A stretch of DNA of 38,549 nucleotides from CAWFFV01 sp963814985 (GTDB taxonomy: Bacteria > Chloroflexota > Ktedonobacteria > Ktedonobacterales > Ktedonobacteraceae). The notes beneath the pieces are model-generated. The model had not been told where the DNA came from and searched no databases. It worked only from the letters and a program-made list of their open reading frames with translations. The first letter of the stretch is position 1. The number at the start of each line of letters is the position of its first letter. The translations under genes and the position numbers were made by a program. Positions 1 to 9,300 of this stretch are shown piece after piece. The stretch lies in the NCBI GenBank assembly GCA_963814985.1, contig CAWFFV010000090.1:1-38549 (forward strand), in the 5' to 3' direction.

Positions 1-318
1 GTTCGCTTTCTCATCGGAAACCGGTGCGCGATGCTACACTTGCTCTTAGTATCCATTTGCTCCTGATGCTGCTTCTTACAATTCCATTGTATACTGTTGA
101 ATGAATGTTTTAAATCTTTTCACATTGTATGAATGCATCATTCTGTATCAAATCATGAGTATCATGGAGCTCTTCTAGAAAACGCTGCTCATACCTGGCC
201 CTTGTCTCTTGTTAGAAGAAGACATGAAGTCTATGGGCAAAAGGCATGCATTTTTAAAATGCAGAGATGTAGCGTCATTTTCTGTGTTCTCATCAAGCCT
301 TTTAGAAAGGAGAAAACG
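1..318. other. Upstream region without a supported gene
   Basis: No convincing coding signal was found here. An open frame extends upstream from the next gene to 133, but that stretch has no ribosome binding site and unconvincing composition. It probably holds the promoter and leader of the gene at 319; no clear -35/-10 pair was identified. Confidence 0.4.
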
Positions 319-1020
319 ATGCCTGGCATTGATTTCCCTTCTCGTTCTGTATCATTGCCGGTGTGGTGGAAGCCTGTGTCGGTCATAACTGTGGGAGGAC
401 TGCTTGCTTTCACTCTCTGGACTGTTCCCAACTGGGGAGAGTTCTGGAGCAATGTCTCGCAATTTCCAACTCTTTGGCAGATACCTACAAATCGCGGGAT
501 TATTATCTCCCTTACTATCAAAATCGTATCTCCTGTTCTGATCATGGGAATTCTGTGGATGGTCGTGTGTATTTCTTCCCTCATACAATCCTTTCAGGAT
601 GATGAGGTGGTAGATGGCGTTGGTCGTCAACAAGCTCAGCTTGGGGAACAGAGAGAGAAAATGCGTCGTGATGTGTTTCCCCCAATGCCAGAGCAGGAGC
701 CAAAGAGACATGATGTCTCATTTTCGCCACAATCACTCGTGCTGCCAGCATCAGTATCGTGGCATCATGACCCTGTAACACCCATTCCTCCAACGTTGTC
801 ATTGTCAGAGGCTTTGAGGCAACAGGGAGATGGGTCAAATAACGCTGTCATACATTCTACAGATGAACAACAAGCCTCACTTGCTGACCAGCAAGATGAA
901 AACAGCGCCGCTGGTGCTACTGTCAGCACATCGATTGCGCTTCCGACGTCCAATGTCTCTCAACCAGTGGCCTTAACAAGTGAACAGATTGCTTCCCCCA
1001 ATCCGCTGATCTCGATTTAA
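319..1020 (+). CDS. Two-TM membrane protein with Ser/Gln-rich tail, unrecognised
   Basis: The start at 319 is chosen because AGAAAGGAGAAAACG precedes this ATG, giving 233 residues; the longer frame from 133 has no ribosome binding site. Two hydrophobic segments are visible, at about residues 19-36 and 60-88. A hydrophilic tail of about 140 residues rich in Ser, Gln and Pro follows. No enzyme motif is seen. The gene ends in TAA at 1018-1020, and the next reading frame continues in the same frame directly after that stop. This suggests the two once formed, or still form, a membrane-anchored regulator with a C-terminal winged-helix/BTAD part. My recollection is that Ktedonobacteria carry such membrane-linked BTAD proteins, but I cannot verify that here. 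Confidence 0.6.
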   Translation: MPGIDFPSRSVSLPVWWKPVSVITVGGLLAFTLWTVPNWGEFWSNVSQFPTLWQIPTNRGIIISLTIKIVSPVLIMGILWMVVCISSLIQSFQDDEVVDGVGRQQAQLGEQREKMRRDVFPPMPEQEPKRHDVSFSPQSLVLPASVSWHHDPVTPIPPTLSLSEALRQQGDGSNNAVIHSTDEQQASLADQQDENSAAGATVSTSIALPTSNVSQPVALTSEQIASPNPLISI

Positions 1021-2073
1021 TTGTTGAAGGATGTGAGCATCGTCATCAATGTACCAAGTGGTGGCCATGTTGTTGTACCGCTGACTCTCAACGCAAAAAG
1101 AGTCCAACTCCTGACCTACATTGCCTGGCGGCGAGGAGAACTTATTCACCGAGATAAAATCCTGGAGCATGTCTTTGGTTGGGGACTCTCGGATGAGGAG
1201 GCAACAGAGGACAAACTTTCAGAGAGGTTTGAATCACACAAGAAGTTATTGCGGAAAAAGATAAGAGAAGTTGTGATAGAGCAGGTCAATAAGCCTGCTG
1301 GGAGACAGGTGATTGACCCTGATCTGGATCCTTTTGTCAGTGATTCCGGTTTCTGGGGTCTCTCTGGGAGTTGCCGTGTCGATGATCTTGAAGCTATCGA
1401 GACCAATCACAGAGTCATCTCTCTCGCACGCAAAAATGGAAAACTGGTTGATGAAGTCCCTGAAGATGTCAAGGAAGCCTGTGAGCGGCTGATTGCAAGC
1501 TATCCTGGTGATTTCCTGGATGCGCTTATTAAGAAGTATCCAGGTGAATTTCGCTCCTGGCAAGGAAGGAGTTCCTGGACACGGAAACCTTTTACGTTAT
1601 ACCGCGATTATTATCTCGACGCCTTATGGTATAGTGCCCAATATGAGTGGAATTTGGGGCAACGCTATGCAGAAGAGTATACTTCTGAGACAAACCAGAG
1701 GAAGTTGCAGGAACACTATGGGCGAGCTGCTCAGTTGTACCAGACATATGCCATGTATGCCTGTAATATGAGATTTGATGCCAAAGTAACCTTTGGAGCA
1801 CGCGGAGAGTATGGTGAGCGTATCGGGATGAGCGAGCGGGCATTGCGCCGCTGTGTTGTTCTTCTGGGGGCTATTGGCAAGACTGATCTGATCAACCAGA
1901 TCTGGAGCGCCTATTCCGCGCAGATGAAAAGTATCTCCGATCAGCGATGGCAGTCGAGTAAAGAGACGCAAGCCGATGTCGAGGCAGCCATGGCACAAAC
2001 CAATGCCTATCGTTTTGCGGCCCAGATCTCTCAGATGTCAAGCGAATTCGCAGAGCGACAGGGTCATGTGTAA
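1021..2073 (+). CDS. SARP/BTAD-like winged-helix regulator
   Basis: About 350 residues. The N-terminal 100 residues read as an OmpR/SARP-type winged helix: a short beta entry, then AKRVQLLTYIAWRRGE, RDKILEHVFGW and a basic helix KKLLRKKIREVV. The remainder is helical with many Tyr and Trp, like a bacterial transcriptional activation domain (BTAD). The likely role is DNA binding and transcription control. The start is uncertain. The frame opens with TTG at 1021 immediately after the upstream TAA, and GTG at 1033 is the only other early start; neither has a properly spaced ribosome binding site. Translation may depend on coupling to, or readthrough from, the upstream frame. A strong terminator follows 10 bases after the stop. 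Confidence 0.65.
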   Translation: MLKDVSIVINVPSGGHVVVPLTLNAKRVQLLTYIAWRRGELIHRDKILEHVFGWGLSDEEATEDKLSERFESHKKLLRKKIREVVIEQVNKPAGRQVIDPDLDPFVSDSGFWGLSGSCRVDDLEAIETNHRVISLARKNGKLVDEVPEDVKEACERLIASYPGDFLDALIKKYPGEFRSWQGRSSWTRKPFTLYRDYYLDALWYSAQYEWNLGQRYAEEYTSETNQRKLQEHYGRAAQLYQTYAMYACNMRFDAKVTFGARGEYGERIGMSERALRRCVVLLGAIGKTDLINQIWSAYSAQMKSISDQRWQSSKETQADVEAAMAQTNAYRFAAQISQMSSEFAERQGHV

Positions 2074-2083
2074 ACCTCTACCT

Positions 2084-2122
2084 ATCGCCTCCAGTGGCAC
2101 AGAGCACTGGAGGCGATTTTTT
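2084..2122 (+). terminator. Intrinsic terminator after BTAD gene
   Basis: A perfect 13-bp stem pairs 2084-2096 (ATCGCCTCCAGTG) with 2105-2117, with an 8-base loop, and is followed by a run of six T at 2117-2122. It sits just after the stop codon at 2073, so it should end the two-gene transcript. Confidence 0.9.
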
Positions 2123-2207
2123 GTGCGTCGTTCACTTCTTCAATTCCTCATTGGGCGCGCGCAATCTTGTCCGTGGTGTTATCAATGTTGGCAATAGGCT
2201 ATCCAGG

Positions 2208-3119
2208 TTACCCCTGGTGAATATTCACGCTCCCTGCATCTGTATGGGCATGTAACTGGCTTGTCGGATTTCGCCCAACTGTATTCGAGCCAAATTCGTT
2301 GTTCACGTTGCCTGCGTTAGTCGAAGCATCGAGGATAAAAGCTGAGTCATCTGGCAGGGTAATATCGATTGAGCCGGCGTTCGCATTGAATTCATACTTG
2401 CCATTGGGAGCCAGCGAGCCATCGAAAGTAATCGAGCCAGTGTCAGCCTGAAAATTTGAGTTCTCTTTGAGCGTCCCGCTCTTGAAGTCGATACCCCCGG
2501 CGTCGGCCTGGATATTTATCAACCCGCTGATGCCATTGATATCTATTTCCCCGGTGTTGATGGTAGTTTGGATGTCACTCAGAGAGGGCAACGTAATGTC
2601 CAAATCCACACTCTCAGAATTAAAAAGGGAAGCGCCTGATTTGCTGGCATTTACCTCAATGGTGTTTCCGTTTTGCTCAACCGTATACTGAATGTCATTT
2701 AGATTATTCAAAAGACTTGTGTGCTCAGTAGCACTTACACCCACAGTATTGTTGCGGCCCGCTTGGAACGTTACAGTCCCAGCAAAATCCTTGACCACCA
2801 ATCGTGGCCTGTTGATACATTGAATGTGTGCTGTGGTAAGAGTGTTGCCTTGGAAAAACCTGAGTTACTCAGACTAGTAAAGCTGCCGAGCAAAACCAGG
2901 ATAAGAACAATAATCGCCAGAATCCAGAGCCACGCCGCCTCCGACGGCGCACGGGGTAAATCTTCTGTCTATCCACTTGCTGTGGTGCAAGGTAATCGAG
3001 TCTGGAAAATCTGGTTCCGCTGTTCTGCCCAACCAGATTGTTCTTGTGAGTCTTTATCAGTTTTTCTGCGCCTCGCGAGTGTATTGTTCAGAATATTCAA
3101 ATTCTGGATGCTGATGCAT
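2208..3119 (-). pseudogene. Frameshifted TM-anchored beta-repeat protein (DUF4097-like)
   Basis: The intact part (2208-2801) is a repetitive beta-rich domain in which short units such as NTGEIDINGISG, ADTGSITFDG and NAGSIDITLP recur. This is the look of DUF4097/adhesin-like beta-helix domains. Reading upstream on the minus strand, the rest of a typical protein is present but in other frames: an ATG at 3119 with GAGGTGA upstream, a hydrophilic start, a basic RRRRRR stretch, and a membrane helix (WLWILAIIVLILVLLG) at about 2890-2940. About three frame changes lie between 3060 and 2790. The protein was probably a membrane-anchored extracytoplasmic protein of unknown function. It is either a pseudogene or damaged by sequence errors. 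Confidence 0.6.
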
Positions 3120-3199
3120 GTTATCACCTCTTATATTATTTTCGTAGAAAGAATTGCTTCGGAGATTTGGTATATTTACATGTTTAACTTTACAACAAG

Positions 3200-4529
3200 T
3201 TAGGAGTTCTGCAAACTCTGAATTTTCCAGTCATCGATCCCCACTTCGGTTAATGTGGCTACTTGTTCTGACCTCCCACCGGCGCTCAGAGTAAAAGTAA
3301 TGGTGGTAGTGGCTTGGCTGGCCGTTTGAACCGGAAAAGTGAAGCTGCATTTAGCAACATTACTATAATTCTGCGTGAATGCCTGTAATGTTCCCTTTGC
3401 CTGAGTATCTGACGAAAGCTGGCTATAAGCGTCCTGGTAGTTCTGGTTGGCTAAATCGTTGCAGAACGTGGTCAGAACCTGATTGGGGAAATTGAACAGT
3501 TCGTCAATTTTCCATTTCGCGTTATTGCTATCACGTACCAGGAAACTGGTATAAGGGATCATACTGCCATCTCCGAAGGTAATGTTCATGTCGAATGCCA
3601 GATGATTATTCGCCTGGGAAGGCGGATTATAGGTACATGAACGGGCTCTTGAGAAACTCTCAACGAAGTCGGACTCAGAATGACTGCCCTGGTAAGCCGT
3701 AGAAGTCTCGTCATATGCATCCTGATAACTCCCACTGGCCAGGCTTGAGCAGAAGATATCCAGGGTTTTTGTCGGCAGATTGGTGAAATCGTCGATTTCT
3801 CCATTTTCCACTCTCCTGAACCAAAGTTGCGCTGTTGTTATCAAGTACTCCTGAAGCGCTACTCTGAGAGATAGCAATCTGGAAGTTACCCGGAAGTAAG
3901 ACCAGCGAAGAATAGAAGCAAGAGATGGGCTTCGGGAAATACAGCGAAAACTGGTTCTCCGTCATTCTGGCCTGGAAGTTGCTAGAGAGTTGACTGTAAG
4001 CGCCGACATAATCTCCCCTTTGCAGAGAGTTGCAGAAACTGCCAAGCATATGTACCAGTCCGGAGATACCCGTTTCGTCATCAATCTTCCAGACTCCGTT
4101 GTTGTCCTGTTTTAGCGTGACATTGTCAGTCGCGCCGCGTCCTGAAGAGGCAAATCTCAGCGCAGTGGTAGCTATATCGGCATTTTGCGCGAGTGTTTCC
4201 GGCGTACACGTACGGAGTCCACTAAAGAAGCTGGTAAAGATTGGTCGTGTGATCTCTCCTTGGAACTGTGGTGAGAGCTGGTTCCAGGCAGTAGTATTAT
4301 CCTTGTCTAGCAGAGCAGTGCAGAATGTTTCCAGGGTCTTCGTCGGTGTGGGCAGGGAGTTGTAGATCACAAAACCTAGAGAGCAACTTCCTATGATCAG
4401 AATGGTCAAAACAACTATGATGATCTTGAACCATTTGCGTGTTAGAAGCCTTGTGATTCTGCGGCCTGAACGATGATACAACTTCACCCAACTTATAGGT
4501 ATAGATCTTGGAGGCTTCCATGACATCAC
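3200..4529 (-). CDS. Membrane-anchored protein with four tandem repeat domains, frameshifted
   Basis: Two overlapping frames (3711-4529 and 3200-3877) together encode one protein. After a short cytoplasmic stretch there is a membrane helix (WFKIIIVVLTILIIGSC). Four copies of a unit of roughly 100-115 residues follow, each beginning with a pattern like TLETFC-x2-L and continuing with AY-x-QLS and a later Cys and WKIDD. This layout resembles NTF2-like/DUF4878-type lipoprotein domains, probably outside the cell. The frame changes near 3806, where a single-base change would restore WKIDDF. The start is ambiguous: a second frame from ATG 4539 reads MKFSDVMEASK and may be the true N-terminus, which would need a further frameshift. 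No function can be assigned. Confidence 0.55.
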
Positions 4530-4559
4530 TAAATTTCATATTCTTCCGACTCCCTGCAT

Positions 4560-4793
4560 TTACAAGAAAGAGCGTAATCTGGGCATGGAAAAACTGATGG
4601 CCTTCTTCACCTCAATAGCTACCGGGATTCCTTCTCTGCTAACCTGTGCCACTGCCACATTCCAGCTTCGATCTCCCTCCTGAAAACGTCCCCAGTGATA
4701 AATGGTACCCGATGGGTGAACAATCTTCTCTGGCATCTGGAGATGATGAAGAACAGCCCGTAGTCCGTCTGTAAGGTTGTCAAAATGACGATC
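4560..4793 (-). pseudogene. Fragment resembling the entry to a PNP/UDP nucleosidase domain
   Basis: This frame ends in TAA at 4560-4562 and reads GTIYHWGRFQEGDRSW followed by NVAVAQVSREG and AIEVKKAI. That pattern is like the region leading into the phosphorylase (PNP_UDP_1) domain of multidomain signalling proteins in cyanobacteria and Chloroflexota, where GTxYxxGxF and VAxAEIGxGN are common. A TAA interrupts the frame upstream at about 4794, and nothing of the downstream catalytic core remains. It is most likely a gene remnant. The match is pattern recognition by eye only. Confidence 0.35.
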
Positions 4794-4915
4794 TTACACT
4801 ATGGTAATGCGGGCGATTCCTGCATCATGCTCTTCTTAACATTGATTATAGGATGCATCGATTTTGGACAAGAAAGAATGACGGTAGAACCGCACTACGG
4901 AAACACGAGGGCGCG

Positions 4916-4938
4916 AAAAGGGCCTGAAACGCCCTTTT
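4916..4938. terminator. Symmetric hairpin terminator candidate
   Basis: AAAAGGGC (4916-4923) pairs with GCCCTTTT (4931-4938) around a 7-base loop. The A and T tails make it usable on either strand, although no intact gene ends directly beside it. Confidence 0.5.
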
Positions 4939-5688
4939 GCTGCCCAATTACACCTCGTTGTGCAATCTCGTGAGTATGTGCTGACTAAGGGTACGAATGT
5001 GGAGTAGGTTGGTTATTATTGTTAATATTCTGGTTACATGTTATGGCAACACATCCATTGCTACCATTCCCATTCCCACTCCCATTCCCTCCATCATCAC
5101 CACATGCCGAGAGCAGTATGCACAAAAAAGAGGAGAACAATCACTGCTTTCCAGAGAAAAGAACGGCTCATTGTTTTACCTGGACGAGGTCGACGAAGCA
5201 TTCTTTGTCCTTCTTTCTTTGAAAACTATCCAAAGCCTCTGGATATAATTTTATATATCCACATATTATAACGTAATGAATATCGAGTTTTCAAATATAA
5301 AAATATCAAAACGTCAAATATCGATCACTTACAAAAATAGTGATTGTTGATGATTTGAACTAGCCAACTTCGGACATGAAGCCTCACTATCTCCCATCCG
5401 GAATCGCCAGGGATTGAGCCTGGCTCTCAACAAGTAAATCTTTGAATTTGTCTGTCGGTGCAAAATGTCAGAAAAACACGAACAAGCGGGTAGCAGCCCT
5501 CAGCTCCTAATATCACGCAACTCCCATATCAGTTTCTGGTTGTCCACTCCCGCAAATTGATGGCTCACTCTTTGGGAGTCCTTTGGGAAAATCTCCATTG
5601 CTCTCCTCGACGAACTATGCGATACTAGCCAGTGATAAAACAAGGTTGCTATCAACACAACTGTATTTTTTCTCTAGAGGTATCGATA
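4939..5688. other. Intergenic region, no supported gene
   Basis: About 750 bases without a convincing gene. It holds a low-complexity run of CCATTC/CCCATT hexamers at about 5060-5095 and an AT-rich block at about 5240-5335 that could carry promoters. Small open frames between 4997 and 5271 overlap the hexamer run and look spurious. The leader of the VOC gene lies at the right end. Confidence 0.5.
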
Positions 5689-6087
5689 ATGAAACACATA
5701 GCTGGTATTGTTGAGATCGTGCTGTGGACAGCAGATAAAGAGCAGTCATTGCAGTTCTATCGCGACCTGCTGGGATTAGAAGTTCTTTCGCCACCAACGC
5801 TGCCTAACGTCTTTCTCAAGGCGGGAGATGGCAATGCTGGTATCCCACAGATGATCGTACTGGTGCCAAAATCAGAAACAGTCAAAGCCAAACCATCTGG
5901 TTATCAGCTTCACCATATGGCTTTTGAATTGTCTGCTGAAGCATTTGATGCTCAGCATACGGCTCTGGTTGTGGCAGGCTTTACTCCGCGCGATGGCAAA
6001 CATCCAGTGCTTCCCAGCCGCACAATGTATGTTGATGATCCAGATGGTAATGAAGTTGAGTTCATCTGCTGCTCACCAGCCCAATAA
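5689..6087 (+). CDS. VOC/glyoxalase-fold family protein
   Basis: 132 residues from ATG 5689, which follows AGAGG. The protein has the paired beta-alpha-beta-beta-beta layout of the vicinal oxygen chelate superfamily: VEIVLWTADKEQSLQFYRDL (first strand and the FYRDLLGL helix), a central LHHMAFEL strand, and the C-terminal signature YVDDPDGNEVEF. His in LHHMAF and Glu in NEVEF sit at usual metal positions; the first position is Glu (VEIVLW) where many members have His. Relatives include glyoxalases, dioxygenases and antibiotic-modifying or antibiotic-binding proteins, and the substrate cannot be deduced. It is a single-gene unit facing the 3' end of rpoC. Confidence 0.85.
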   Translation: MKHIAGIVEIVLWTADKEQSLQFYRDLLGLEVLSPPTLPNVFLKAGDGNAGIPQMIVLVPKSETVKAKPSGYQLHHMAFELSAEAFDAQHTALVVAGFTPRDGKHPVLPSRTMYVDDPDGNEVEFICCSPAQ

Positions 6088-6326
6088 ACGAGCGGAACAA
6101 ATCGTTGTGCGTCATGCTCTTGTTCTCTAACGGCGAAGATGCGGATCATTTTGAGGATATCCTCGAAAAGGGTCTGTGGACAAGCGAACATTTTTGTACG
6201 GCTTTGCTGCTTGCCTGGTGTGGTGCTTTGCAATTCGTTTGTTTTTGGAAAAGCTCTCATAGAGCCAGAAAAGCCATCTGTTTAGCGCAAACTGTTTGCA
6301 AAGCACCTCACCAGGGTTCTTGTTGA

Positions 6327-9300
6327 TCAAGTCTTTGTTATTATTTTCACGTGTACAAGCGTTAGGCAATGGTACTCGGAATGCGCATCGCCCAGGACAA
6401 CGCGCTCTTTGAAGCCTTTGAGAAAATCGACCTGACCTCGGATCGCTGCACTGGTGAGCACTCTGCTCGTCTCCTGAAACAAGGCAGCAGCAATCCAGCT
6501 TGAGGTGTGCAGTGCGGTCCTGGTAAGTCCAAGGAGTACTGGGTGTGCGATTGCTAGCTGCCCTCCTTGTGCCAGTGTTCGCACATTAGCAATCTGAAAG
6601 TCGAAGCGGTCGAGCGTGTCTCCTGGCAGCAGATCCGTATCACCGGGATCGGTGACCTGCACATATCGGAGCATCTGGCGAACGATCACTTCGATATGTT
6701 TGTCGTTCATGTACACACCAGTTCCGCGATAGACCCGTTGGACCTCATTGATCAGATAGCGCGCTACTGTTTCACGCCCCTGTAGACTGAGGAGTTGTCT
6801 GGGGTTGCATGCTCCAGCAGTGAGTGGTGTGCCGATGTCAACGGCCTGCCCATCTTGAACTGCAAGTGATTGTCCTGGCACAATCTCGTATTCTCTGGTC
6901 TGTTCAGTAGGCAGAGCAGAGGCAGAGTCGATAATACGGATGACTGTTCTCCCTGCACCCTCTTGTTTTTCGATCTGGATTGTTCCCTCGATCTCAGCAA
7001 GCAGAGCTGCTCCTTTGGGTACCCGCGCCTCGAAGAGTTCGCTCACGCGTGGCAAGCCCTGGGTAATGTCGCCCTGAGCATTAGCAATTCCACCCGAGTG
7101 GAACGTCCGCATCGTAAGCTGTGTTCCTGGTTCACCAATTGACTGACCCGCGATCACACCAACAGCAGCACCCCGCTTCACCAAATTCCCTGTGGCCAGA
7201 TCCCGGCCATAGCAGCGGCAGCAGATGCCGTAGTCAGCCTGGCAGGTGAAAGGAGAACGGACCCGTAGCGCCGTGACGCCAGAGGCAAGCAGGTTCTCTA
7301 CGTGCTGTTCATCGAGGAGGACTCCAGCCTCCAGGCCACCAACCGACTCGGCAAGGATGCGACCAACTATCCGGCTGCGCAGATCTGGGAGGCCAAGTGT
7401 TCGGCTCTCCTCACTGGTGATGAGCCAACCATCCTGCGTTTCGCAGTCCTCCATCGTGATCCAAACTTCCATTCCCACTTCGACTAGCTTCCGCGTGAGG
7501 TATCCTGACTGTGCTGTATTGAGCGAGCGGTCCATGAACCCTTTGCGCGCTCCTGACCCGGCAATAAACACTTCCCAGGTTTTGAGGCCGACAAGGTAGT
7601 TGCCAAGCACCGGGATTGGGATGATCCGCCCGGAAGGGTCAGCCATCAGACCACGAATGCCTAAGAGTTGGCGAATTTGCTGAAATCTGGCTTTCGTTGC
7701 CCCAGACTTCACAATCGTCGAGATCGTCCCCCAGGGATCGAGCAATTCAAGCAATTTCTTACTGATCTGCTCAGTCGTCTCTGTCCAGAGTGTGATAATT
7801 CGCTGGTCACGTTCTTCTTTGTTGATAGTCCCGTACTGGTATTCATGCTGAATTTCCTGAGCACTCACCTGTCCTTGCTCAACCAGTTTCTGCTTTTCAG
7901 GCGGCTCCTGGATATCGCTGATCGCAAAGCTGATGCCGCTCTTGGTCGCAAAACGATACCCAAGGTGCTTGATCGCATCGGCCAGCCTCGCCGTCGCGTC
8001 TTCGCCAATGAGCGTCAGGCTTTCGATAACGAGTTGCTTCAAACACTCCTTGGTCATCGCGTAGTTGCGATAGCGCAGGCATGTTGGTAGCAGTTCATTG
8101 AAAATCAGGCGGCCCACAGTTGTCTCGATGCGTCCTCGTCTGGGAGATGAGGCCGGAGATGGTGGTGGAGCATCGTAAACCTGTTGATCAGGGATGCGAA
8201 CCGTAATATGCGTGTGTAAGTCGATGATCCCCTGGTCATATGCCAGCCGTGCTTCGTTTGCATCGACAAACACACGACCTGCCCGCTTCTTGCTGAGTCG
8301 ATCCTCCGTCAGGTAGAAACACCCGAGCACGATCTCCTGCGAAAGTGAGATTGCGGGATCGCCAGATGCCGGGCTGCGCAAATTCCGCACTGAGAGCATG
8401 AGCCGCCTCGCCTCGGATTGTGCTTCATCGGAGAGCGGGAGATGGACGGCCATCTGGTCGCCGTCGAAGTCTGCATTAAAAGCGTTGCAGACGAGCGGGT
8501 GCAGGCGAATTGCATCACCTTCAACAAGTTTCGCCTCGAAAGCCTGGATGCTCAGCCGGTGCAACGTTGGAGCGCGGTTTAAGATCACAACTTTTTCGTG
8601 CATGCATTCAGCAAGCTGATCCCAGACGAGCGGGTTGCGCCGTTCGACCATACGCTTGGCGTAGCGAGGGCTGCATGCCAGGTTGCGATCGACCAGTTTG
8701 CGAATGACGAAGGGCTTGAAAAGCTCAAGTGCGATTTTCTTGGGAAGTCCGCATTCGTGGAGTTGGAGATCCAGATCGACACATATGACGCTACGCCCGG
8801 AGTAATCAACCCGTTTACCCAGCAGATTACGCCGGAACCTGCCCTGTTTGCCCTTGAGCACATCGGTCAGGCTTTTGAGCGGCTGGCGACGTGCCCCCGT
8901 GAGTGGGTGCATACATCTAGTGTTATCAAAGAGGGCATCGCACGCGTCCTGAAGTAGACGCTTCTCGTAGTTCAGAAGAGCATCAGGCGCATCGAGCTTG
9001 ATGAAGCGCTGCACGCGAGCATTGCGGTGAATGACCCGAGCGTAAAGGAGATTGAGGTCAGAAGCAGCAAAGCGTCCCCCTCCCAGATGGACGAGTGGGC
9101 GCAGGTCAGGTGGCAGGACTGGTATCACCTCTAGTAGAGTCCACGATGGGTTCGTGCCAGAGCTGCGAAACGCCTCTACAATGTGAAGTCGTTTGATGGC
9201 TTTCTTCTGGTTGCCAGTGCCTTCGTGAATAGCACTGCGCAGGGATGTAGCTAACTCGGTGAGGTCCAGTGCGTCAAGTTGACTGCGAACAGCCTCCGCT

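Noticed and set aside
5055..5100. Hexamer run of CCATTC/CCCATT as a possible repeat-based feature
   Set aside because: It is a short, imperfect low-complexity tract without regular spacers; not a CRISPR array or clear iteron set.
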